This document shows positions 6,644 to 13,390 of a stretch of 39,269 nucleotides of DNA, in pieces; position 1 is the stretch's first letter; every line of letters starts with the position of its first letter. The position numbers were made by a program, and so were the translations under genes. This stretch comes from Candidatus Hakubella thermalkaliphila (GTDB taxonomy: Bacteria; Actinomycetota; Humimicrobiia; Hakubellales; Hakubellaceae). Under the pieces are notes generated by a model. The model had not been told where the DNA came from. It saw only the letters and a program-made list of their open reading frames with translations, and ran no database searches. The stretch covers positions 1 through 39,269 of the forward strand of contig NZ_BLRZ01000003.1 of assembly GCF_013281975.1 (NCBI RefSeq), in the 5' to 3' direction.

Positions 6644-8338
6644 TTATTTCGACCTTTTCGGTGTAGCCGCACCTATTAGTAATATTACCGGCAGCAGGCC
6701 TGCTATTACAATAATGAGAGCGGGCAAGGAGGCCCCGGCCCAGATGGACTCAGCCGCCATTTGCCAAACCCATACCGCAAGGGTATCATACCCAAACGGT
6801 CGAAGCATAACGGTAATAGGGAGTTCTTTCATGACATCCACAAATACTAAGCTTGCACCGACAAACATACCGGGACCGACCAACGGTAGATGTATCCGCC
6901 ACAAAAGCTTCCAGGGAGAAGCTCCCAGGGTTCTGGCAGCCATAGTAATATTGGGAGTGATCTTCTCGAGACTGGATTCCACACTGTTATAAGCCACAGC
7001 CATAAAACGAACCACATAAGCATAGGTTAGCCCTACCACCGAGCCAGTAAATATAAGTCCGATGGTTATACCCCACCAGCTTTGGAGGAGGTCGTTTATG
7101 GTATGATCTAGAGTGGATAAAGGCACCAGTATGCCTACCGCAATAACTGCTCCCGGAATAGCATAGCCCATCGTTGCCAGGTGAGCAGCAGTCCGAGCTA
7201 CTCTACCCTCGCTAAGGCGAACGCCATTAGCCAATATCATTGCTATTGCTGTCGCAAATCCGGCTGCCAGTACGGATAGAAGTAGACTGTTAAAAGTTAA
7301 CCCCAGGTACACCGAAATAGCCTCTGCGGGCGTCCTGGTTATTTCGATAAGTGCCCAGTGGAACAATTGCATTACGGGTAGAGCAAAGGCAACTGCCACC
7401 ACCAGGCTACAAGTGCTCGTGGCAAACCATCTTTTCCAGCCTCTAAGATTAACAGGTGGGATGCCCAGAACCTTTCCCCCTAGCTGGTAATAGCGGGAGC
7501 GTCCCCGCAAACTGCGCCCGAACAAGATAATTAGCAAAACAAAGATAACTAATAATCCAGACAGCTCAGAAGCAGCGCGCAAATCCATCATACCGTGCCA
7601 GATACGAATAACACCATCAGACAGGGTGGGAAAATTAAAAAATCGCACGGTAGCGAAATCGGTTAAAGCTTCCATCATAGCCAGAGTCAGGCCAGCAACA
7701 ATAGAGGGTCTGGCCAGAGGGAGAGCAATGCGGAAAAAGGATTCAGCTCTGCTATAACCCAGAACCCGGACCTCCTCAAAGGTGGCACCTGACTGCTCAT
7801 AAAAGCCCGCCTTGGCCAAGAGATAAACATAGGGATAGAGTACCAGAACCATGACCAGGATCGCTCCACCACCGGAGCGAATTTCGGGAAACCAGATGTT
7901 CTGGCCAAACCACTGACGCAAGATAGACTGAACTGGTCCAGCAAAATCAAAGGTAGCCATATATACAAAGCCCAGCACGTAAGTGGGCACGGCCATGGGC
8001 AGGACAAGGAGCCAGTTTAAAACAGTTTGACCCGGAAACCGATAAGCCACCATCAGCCAGGCTAATCCGGTGCCCAGAAGGAAGGTGCCCACTCCCACTC
8101 CAGGTAGCAAAACAAAAGTATTGCTCAGCATTTCGGGCAAAAGGGTATCCCAGAGATGGATCCAAATCTGCCGGGTAGGTGTTAAAAGGGCAGAGCTAAC
8201 TACACCCACTGGTAACATTACCACTGCCGCAATTAACAGAGGTGAGACGGGCAGGCCTTGCAGCCAATGCCCGCATCTCAAATACCATGAGCGGGTAAGA
8301 TTAGCAACTGCTCGCATTATTCTGGCTGTAGAGTCCAC
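6644..8338 (-). CDS. fbpB: Ferric iron ABC transporter permease (fused two-half FbpB)
   Basis: A 564-residue permease made of two homologous halves of about six transmembrane segments each, the usual architecture of FbpB. Each half has an EAA loop that contacts the ATPase: EEVRVLGYSRAESFFRIALP in the first and AARTLGASPWKLLWRIHLP in the second. I start it at GTG 8338, preceded by AAGGAGG at optimal 7-nt spacing; the frame is open to 8407, but that extension is low-complexity and lies across the intercistronic hairpins. The Shine-Dalgarno is buried in a 10-bp hairpin, which should lower permease synthesis relative to the binding protein. Confidence 0.88.
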   Translation of the reverse strand: MDSTARIMRAVANLTRSWYLRCGHWLQGLPVSPLLIAAVVMLPVGVVSSALLTPTRQIWIHLWDTLLPEMLSNTFVLLPGVGVGTFLLGTGLAWLMVAYRFPGQTVLNWLLVLPMAVPTYVLGFVYMATFDFAGPVQSILRQWFGQNIWFPEIRSGGGAILVMVLVLYPYVYLLAKAGFYEQSGATFEEVRVLGYSRAESFFRIALPLARPSIVAGLTLAMMEALTDFATVRFFNFPTLSDGVIRIWHGMMDLRAASELSGLLVIFVLLIILFGRSLRGRSRYYQLGGKVLGIPPVNLRGWKRWFATSTCSLVVAVAFALPVMQLFHWALIEITRTPAEAISVYLGLTFNSLLLSVLAAGFATAIAMILANGVRLSEGRVARTAAHLATMGYAIPGAVIAVGILVPLSTLDHTINDLLQSWWGITIGLIFTGSVVGLTYAYVVRFMAVAYNSVESSLEKITPNITMAARTLGASPWKLLWRIHLPLVGPGMFVGASLVFVDVMKELPITVMLRPFGYDTLAVWVWQMAAESIWAGASLPALIIVIAGLLPVILLIGAATPKRSK

Positions 8339-8345
8339 TCTCTCA

Positions 8346-8368
8346 CCTCCTTCCCCAAGGGAAGGAAG
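8346..8368 (-). promoter_or_regulatory. Hairpin masking the fbpB Shine-Dalgarno
   Basis: In the mRNA, CTTCCTTCCC (from 8368-8359) pairs over 10 bp, with one G-U, to GGGAAGGAGG (8355-8346), leaving a 3-nt loop. The 3' strand contains the AAGGAGG that serves the fbpB GTG start. Translation of fbpB should therefore need melting of this stem. Seen directly in the sequence; the effect is inferred. Confidence 0.6.
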
Positions 8369-8410
8369 ACTCTCCTTAGATTTACTTCTCCTCGGTGAGG
8401 GATCCATCCA

Positions 8411-8448
8411 AGCCTATCCCTTCCCCTTGGACGAGGAAGGGATAGGCT
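8411..8448. repeat. Intercistronic hairpin between fbpA and fbpB (14-bp perfect stem)
   Basis: AGCCTATCCCTTCC (8411-8424) and its exact complement (8435-8448) enclose a 10-nt loop. It lies 19 nt after the fbpA stop in transcription order. There is no U-run downstream on the minus strand, so it is more likely a processing or 3'-stabilising hairpin protecting fbpA mRNA than a strong terminator. Confidence 0.6.
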
Positions 8449-8467
8449 GAGAGTACAGAAGGGTTAC

Positions 8468-9577
8468 TTATTTATAGCCAACTCGGTCTAATAGTTTGAT
8501 AGCAGTAGCTTGCAGGAGACCATATTCTGCTATGCTAATGGGATCCCTGGTGAAAGGGCCAAAACCAACAATAAGGGGATGCGGGGTGACCTCAGGGTTT
8601 GCTGGAAATTCATGATTTGTATCTGCAAACAGCTTCTGTCCCCCAGGACTACTTAACCATTCTAGCAGCTTGATGGCGTTTTCCCGGTTTGGGGCATGGG
8701 CGGTGACTCCAGCACCGTTAATGTTAACGTGTACCCCCCGCTCATCCTCTCCCTGGTTGGCCCAAAATATACGCACCGGGAAGGCTGGATCGGCCTCTGA
8801 AAGGCGAGCCAGATAATAGTGATTGGCGATCGCTACGTCGCCTCCGCCTGCAGCAAGTGTCTCCAGGATCCGAGTATCACTGTCAATTAAGGTAGGCTCA
8901 TTAGCCAACCATCCTCGGATAATCTCCTCAGCGCCAGCTTCATCGTGAGCTGCAATAAGGCTAGCAACTAGAGATTGAGTATAAGAGTGAGTAGCCGGTC
9001 TCAGGATTAAACGGCCGCGCCATTGGGGATCGGCCAACGCCTCATAAGTAGAAAGCTCCTCCGGACTGACCCGCTCCGGATGATACATGATGGTGCGTAC
9101 GCGCTGGGTAAGGCCAAACCAGCGGTTTTGCGGGTCTCTCAGATTAGCCGGGATATTCTGTTCTAATATTTCACTCTCCACAGGCTGAAGGAGACCATCC
9201 TGAGCAGCAAGCCAGAGATTGCCAGCGTCTACCGCGATATAAATATCAGCAGGTGTAAAGCGACCCTCGGCTTTAAGGCGCTCACGTAGAGCAGCGTCAC
9301 TGCCGGTGGTAAACCGCACCTCGATCCCCGTCTCTTTAGTAAACTCAGTAAATACTGGTTCCACTCCGTAGTGACGGGCTGAGTAGAGATTAACTACCTG
9401 CCTTGTTTGTCCTGGCTCCTCTCTTACTATCTCTTCTTTCGGTACCTCCTCTTTTACTATCTCCTCTTTTACTATCTCCTCTCCTGGCACTGTTATGCGA
9501 CCTATAGCCACCCCCAATAACAGGACTAAGCTTACTAAGACCACAATGGACCCAATCAGTACGCCTTTCTTAGCCAT
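8468..9577 (-). CDS. fbpA: Ferric iron ABC transporter substrate-binding protein
   Basis: A 369-residue extracytoplasmic iron-binding protein. Residues 6-29 are a hydrophobic anchor without a lipobox Cys, so it is either an uncleaved membrane-anchored protein or a cleaved secreted one. Residues 33-54 are a charged five-residue repeat linker (EEIVK type). The binding domain begins near 62 (VVNLYSARHYGVEPVF), and the NHYYLAR segment is the tyrosine pair that binds ferric iron in FbpA/FutA proteins. ATG 9577 follows GGAGA at good spacing. First gene of the fbpABC operon, read from the promoter at 9745-9773 with a leader of about 160 nt. Confidence 0.9.
   Translation of the reverse strand: MAKKGVLIGSIVVLVSLVLLLGVAIGRITVPGEEIVKEEIVKEEVPKEEIVREEPGQTRQVVNLYSARHYGVEPVFTEFTKETGIEVRFTTGSDAALRERLKAEGRFTPADIYIAVDAGNLWLAAQDGLLQPVESEILEQNIPANLRDPQNRWFGLTQRVRTIMYHPERVSPEELSTYEALADPQWRGRLILRPATHSYTQSLVASLIAAHDEAGAEEIIRGWLANEPTLIDSDTRILETLAAGGGDVAIANHYYLARLSEADPAFPVRIFWANQGEDERGVHVNINGAGVTAHAPNRENAIKLLEWLSSPGGQKLFADTNHEFPANPEVTPHPLIVGFGPFTRDPISIAEYGLLQATAIKLLDRVGYK
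9416..9481 (-). repeat. 15-bp in-frame tandem repeat in fbpA
   Basis: Four to five units of a 15-bp repeat encode EEIVK, EEIVK, EEVPK, EEIVR, EE (residues 33-54 of FbpA). It forms a charged stalk between the membrane anchor and the iron-binding domain. The two upstream units are identical at DNA level, suggesting recent slippage. Confidence 0.75.
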
Positions 9578-9744
9578 TTTCTAATCTCCTTTCTATCCAC
9601 TTCACTTTTTTCAAAAATAGGCAGGTTTAAAACGGGGATTTCTTATACTGACACCTGGTCCTCCTTTTTATGATCATTGACTCTGATATGAGTAGTGTTT
9701 TAAGTTAGCCCAGGCAGAGGGCTGGCTACCTATCGGCAGTTAGC

Positions 9745-9773
9745 ATTATAAACTAAATGAAAATGAAATGCAA
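9745..9773 (-). promoter_or_regulatory. fbp operon promoter with probable iron-regulator operator
   Basis: On the minus strand, TTGCAT (-35, 9773-9768), a 17-nt spacer and a perfect TATAAT (-10, 9750-9745). The spacer holds repeats of the type CATTTTCATTT. The 37 nt at 9744-9780 are 35/37 identical to 16843-16879 upstream of the feo operon, including both boxes and the flanks. This conservation beyond the boxes points to a shared operator. The regulator (Fur- or DtxR-type) is not identified in this window. Confidence 0.75.
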
Positions 9774-9782
9774 GTACAAAAT

Positions 9783-10757
9783 TTCTTAATTTAAGGGGCA
9801 TGACTACCCGGTGGCCTTCCCCACATAAGATCCAATTGGCCGCTTTGTAACAGGTCCCTTGAAACCCCCGCGCCGGGTCCACAAAGGTCTCCAACCACAC
9901 CAGCTCATGATGGTAAACCTTCTCTTAAGTTCATAAGGTCCACCAAACGTTGACACCTCTTGGTGACATTAAGAAGGACCACCAAACGTTGACACTTGAG
10001 GTCTCGCCCCCATGAGGACGCTTAATCCTAATTTGGCTCAGCCAGCGTTGTAAAAGTGTCAACGCTGGCTGGACTGTGCCGAGATTAAAAAAGTGTCAAC
10101 GTTTGGTGAGCCTAAAGTGTCAACGCTGGCTGAACCTTGTCATTAAGTCCTTAAGAAATCCTTCTCGCCATCAACCCCAACAGATGAGAGGCCAGATAGG
10201 GAACGCGCACCCAGGGTAAAATGAGAAAAGGGTATTGGTCACCACCCGGCAAAGATTCTTTAGCCGTTGCTCCTTCGTCCACCCCAAATAGCGGTCTCGA
10301 CACCCCAGGTGACGGGGCGCAGAACACCATCCCAAACAGGCCACCGGCCGACCCTGGGACAGGGCCAGATACTCCAGATGCTCTCCCACTGGCCGGCTAT
10401 AGCCCAAATAGTGGTATTGCTCGATCAGCCCCTTATAGAGCTTCTTTTGAGGCAGTGCGCCGGACCTGAATGAGTTGGATGGACTTTAAATCGGATAACT
10501 TAGCTATGATCGGAGTCTGATCCACCCGGACCAGGGCCGGCTTTCTTGGCTCAGACCAAAGATAAGAGGGCTTGTTTCGAGGAGGGGGAAGCTGAAGTTA
10601 GCCCTAGAGCCTCCAGTTGCAACAACAACCCCCGGCAGACCATATCCTTGAGGATACCGTTCGGTTGAGTCCAACCCCACCTCCGGCAGATCTCTTGGGA
10701 TAGGAAGCGGCGGCTTTTTTCGGGATGGGCGGCCAGGACTTCTCTGATCTCATTGAT
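9783..10757 (-). pseudogene. Decayed DruA-like (DUF4338) gene, interrupted by an insertion
   Basis: Reading the minus strand with frame changes gives a DUF4338/DruA-family protein. The N-terminal segment runs from about 10757 (EIREVLAAHPEKSRRFLSQE, then ICRRWGW). The middle has LPPPRNKPSYLW, VDQTPI and LIEQYHYLGYSRPVGEHLEY, and continues to CLGWCSAPRHLG. The core ends with LILPWVRVPYLASHLLG then LMARRIS (about 10165). The C-terminal segment (YHHELVWLETFVDP, FQGTCYKAANW) resumes at about 9920 on the far side of a 220-bp insertion. At least three frameshifts (near 10590, 10440 and 10220) and an in-frame TAA make it inactive. DUF4338 proteins include DruA of the Druantia defence system and many stand-alone homologues of unclear role. 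No druB-E partners are present. Confidence 0.8.
9930..10149. mobile_element. 220-bp insertion built of TGTCAACG repeats, flanked by CTTAAG
   Basis: The insertion splits the DUF4338 pseudogene. CTTAAG occurs at both edges (9924-9929 and 10150-10155), and deleting the insert plus one copy rejoins the two DUF4338 segments in the same frame. Inside are at least five copies of a motif in both orientations. Two begin CCACCAAACGTTGACAC (about 9951 and 9979), one is a degenerate CAGCCAGCGTTG (about 10040), and three read GTGTCAACG on the other strand (about 10057, 10093, 10117). No ORF. This looks like a non-autonomous element whose ends are transposase-binding arrays. Confidence 0.65.
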
Positions 10758-10902
10758 CTCTTTTCAGAGGGGCTCTTTAGTTGATTAGGGGACCGCTACC
10801 GAACAGTTAAGGTGTGCTACAAAGGCACGGATAGATGAATGGTCATATAATTTTGGAGGGCTACTCATAAAATGCTTGCACAGCTTTTTCATAGATGAAA
10901 TT

Positions 10903-11067
10903 TCAGGGGTCATTACCTGGTTTTTTTGAATTCCATTTCTTTTTCACTTCACAGGTGCCTGAACTACAACCCTGACAATATCCCCTTTTTTCCCACAGGG
11001 AACGGTATAAAAGATATACCACTCCTCCTATGATTAAAACCATCCATAAAATATCCACAAGTCCCAT
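10903..11067 (-). CDS. FeoB-associated Cys-rich membrane protein
   Basis: A 54-residue protein that ordinary length cut-offs would miss. ATG 11067 follows GGGAGGG by about 6 nt. Residues 3-20 form one transmembrane helix (LVDILWMVLIIGGVVYLL), then YRSLWEKRGYCQGCSSGTCE gives three cysteines (C-x2-C-x4-C), then a Lys-rich tail. This is the arrangement of the small Cys-rich proteins commonly encoded next to feoB, thought to help Feo function or stability. It follows the P-type ATPase by 19 nt and is the last gene of the feo operon. Confidence 0.8.
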   Translation of the reverse strand: MGLVDILWMVLIIGGVVYLLYRSLWEKRGYCQGCSSGTCEVKKKWNSKKPGNDP

Positions 11068-11086
11068 CTTAGCCCTCCCTTAAAAA

Positions 11087-13255
11087 TCAAAATCGCCTCT
11101 TCCATCTCAACAACCTCATGGAGTTAAGTATCACCATCAGCGAGCTTGTTTGATGAAAGACTGCTGCTGCAATCATACTGATAAAACCCTGTGATGCCAG
11201 GGCGATCATAACTGTATTGAATACCAGAGCAAAAAAGAGGTTTTGCCTGATTACAGACAGCGCCTTTCTGCCAAGATTGATCACCTTCGGCACACTCAGG
11301 ATATCGTCATTTAAGATAGCAATATTAGCAGCCTGAACCGCTATATCACTCCCAACAACGCCCATGGCTATACCAATGTCTGCAGTGGCTAATGCAGGGG
11401 CATCATTAATGCCGTCTCCAACCATAGCAATAGTGTTGCCTTGCTCCATCAATGCCTTGATTTTATTGACCTTGTCTTCTGGGAGAAGCCCTGCGGCCAC
11501 CTCTTCAATACCGAGTCTCCGGGCAATGGCTGAGGCGGTGCGGAGGTTATCTCCTGTATATAAAGCGATAATCGCTATCCTGCCTGACCTCAATGACTGT
11601 ATGGCTTCTGCAGAGCTTTCCCTTAGCGTGTCAGATAGGCTTATAACTCCGCATACTTCTTTACTACAGCAAAAGTTATCCTTTATATGAGCATCTGGCA
11701 TATGAGTATCTGATGCGCAAATATCATTGCATTTATCTGTGCCGTGTGCAACTATCAGGGCTGTCTCCCCCAGCCTTTCCCTGTCCTTCATGTATTCATC
11801 AGCCGCAGCAGAAAGTGCAATATTGTTGTCTCTTAAAAGACTTCTATTGCCAACGACAATATGCATACCATTATGTTTAACCTCAATTCCCTGCCCCTTC
11901 TTTACCTTGAAGTCATCAGGCGCTGCAATTATAAGCTCCCACTCACCTGCCTTATCCAGTATCGCCCCTGCGAGGGGATGTTCTGAAAACTTCTCAGCCA
12001 CTGCAGCAAGCTGGACTATATCCTCTTCCTTATGGCCGCAGACCTCCTTTATCGCAACGACTTTTGGAGCGCCGTAAGTGAGCGTGCCTGTCTTATCAAA
12101 GATAACACCGTTGACCCTGCCAACTGCCTCTAAAGCCCCCCCACCCTTGATCAGGATCCCTCTACGGGCAGCAGCGCCTATTGCTGCAACAACTGCTGTT
12201 GGTGTGCCGAGAACAAGGGCGCAGGGACATGCGACGATCAGCACAGTTATTGCCCTCCGGACATCCCCTGTGGCTAAAAAAACGATTGCAGACAGGATGA
12301 GTATTGCAGGAACAAAGTATTTCGCAAATCTGTCAACAGTCCTCTCTACAGGGGCTTTCCTTCCCTGAGCCTCTGTAATCATCCTCTCTATCCTGGCAAC
12401 AGTTGTATCCCTGCCGACCTTTGTCGCCTTTATCTCAACCGCTCCGACTTTATTTATAGTGCCTGAGTAAACATCATCACCTGAAGACCTTTCTACAGGT
12501 ATTGACTCCCCTGTAATGAGAGACTGATCAATGGTTGCATCCCCCTTAACAATAACCCCGTCTATGGCAATATGCTCCCCTGAGCGCACAACCACGACAT
12601 CACCTACTTTTATCTCTGAGGAGGGGACATCCACCTCAAGGTCACCTCTTTTTAGTTTTACTGTATCAGGTATTAAAGATGCTAATCCTTTAATTGCCCT
12701 GGTTGTTCTTGCAAGGGTTACAGATTCTAAAAACTCTCCCAGCAGCAGAATAAATATCACAAGCCCTGCCTCTGTATAATCCCCTATAGCAATAGCAGCA
12801 GAGGCTGCAATGGCAACCAGGGCATCAACATTGAGTTCCCTTTTAATCAATGCCTTGATGGCCTTTGAAGCTATAGGGTAGCCCCCAATCATTATAGCCG
12901 CAAGCGCCATGGAGTCGGTTATGACAGGCGGAATCCCTGTTAGTAGATGGATAAGCCACGAAGACAGGAGCAAGATACCAACACTAAAAACACGCGCTGT
13001 CTCTTTATACTTATATTCAAAGGCATCAGTTACACTTCCCCTTGTCTCTGTAACAGCATAGCCCAGCGAGGTAAAGACCTTTTTTATTGCTGTTACTTCA
13101 ATGGCTTCAGGATTATATTTTACAATTGCCTGAGCAGTCACAAAGCTGACGGATGCCTCTTCAATGCCATTTAGGCTTGCAAGTTCCTTCTCTATCTTAT
13201 TTGCACAGTCCTGGCAGGTCATCCCTTTAATAGAAAATTTTATTTTATGTGACAT
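11087..13255 (-). CDS. Heavy-metal P1B-type ATPase with N-terminal HMA domain
   Basis: A 722-residue metal-exporting ATPase. HMA domain with GMTCQDC (Cys14, Cys17), transmembrane CPC at 343-345, phosphorylation motif DKTGT at 387-391, TGES in the actuator domain at 248-251, GDGIND near the end of the P-domain. The last helix motif HQTSSLMVILNSMRLL is closer to Zn/Cd ATPases than to CopA, but the metal is not settled. Unusual: residues 504-535 of the nucleotide domain carry an extra Cys/His-rich segment (Cys509, 513, 529, 530, 535; His504, 518, 523). It sits between feoB and the Cys-rich gene, so iron or companion-metal detoxification during Fe(II) uptake is plausible. Confidence 0.88.
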   Translation of the reverse strand: MSHKIKFSIKGMTCQDCANKIEKELASLNGIEEASVSFVTAQAIVKYNPEAIEVTAIKKVFTSLGYAVTETRGSVTDAFEYKYKETARVFSVGILLLSSWLIHLLTGIPPVITDSMALAAIMIGGYPIASKAIKALIKRELNVDALVAIAASAAIAIGDYTEAGLVIFILLLGEFLESVTLARTTRAIKGLASLIPDTVKLKRGDLEVDVPSSEIKVGDVVVVRSGEHIAIDGVIVKGDATIDQSLITGESIPVERSSGDDVYSGTINKVGAVEIKATKVGRDTTVARIERMITEAQGRKAPVERTVDRFAKYFVPAILILSAIVFLATGDVRRAITVLIVACPCALVLGTPTAVVAAIGAAARRGILIKGGGALEAVGRVNGVIFDKTGTLTYGAPKVVAIKEVCGHKEEDIVQLAAVAEKFSEHPLAGAILDKAGEWELIIAAPDDFKVKKGQGIEVKHNGMHIVVGNRSLLRDNNIALSAAADEYMKDRERLGETALIVAHGTDKCNDICASDTHMPDAHIKDNFCCSKEVCGVISLSDTLRESSAEAIQSLRSGRIAIIALYTGDNLRTASAIARRLGIEEVAAGLLPEDKVNKIKALMEQGNTIAMVGDGINDAPALATADIGIAMGVVGSDIAVQAANIAILNDDILSVPKVINLGRKALSVIRQNLFFALVFNTVMIALASQGFISMIAAAVFHQTSSLMVILNSMRLLRWKRRF

Positions 13256-13286
13256 GAGCTTTACCTCTTACATTCAAGGTTGAACA

Positions 13287-13351
13287 GTAGGGCAGCCGTC
13301 TCGGCTGTCCTGTCATTTTCACCTTTTAGGACAGGCGGGGCGCCTGTCCTA
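13287..13351. repeat. Pair of related hairpins between feoB and the P-type ATPase
   Basis: Hairpin 1 is CAGCCG-TCT-CGGCTG (13293-13307). Hairpin 2 is an 11-bp stem at 13327-13337 and 13341-13351 (AGGACAGGCG with its complement). Both share GTAGGrCAG-like arms in opposite orientation, as in compound REP elements. No U-run follows on the minus strand, so termination is not implied. They may set the relative level of feoB and the downstream genes. Confidence 0.55.
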
Positions 13352-13390
13352 CTTAGGATTAGCGGTGAAACCGCTCAACTTAGGTTTTAT

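Noticed and set aside
9600-9640. Three-codon upstream ORF after AAGGAGG in the fbpA leader (GTG TCA GTA TAA)
   Set aside because: The ribosome-site match is real, but so short a frame gives no way to support a leader peptide from one sequence.
9744-9780. Classical Fur or DtxR box in the shared iron promoter
   Set aside because: The repeats (CATTTTCATTT) are AT-rich and loosely Fur-like, but the match to known consensus half-sites is poor, so I call only an unspecified operator.
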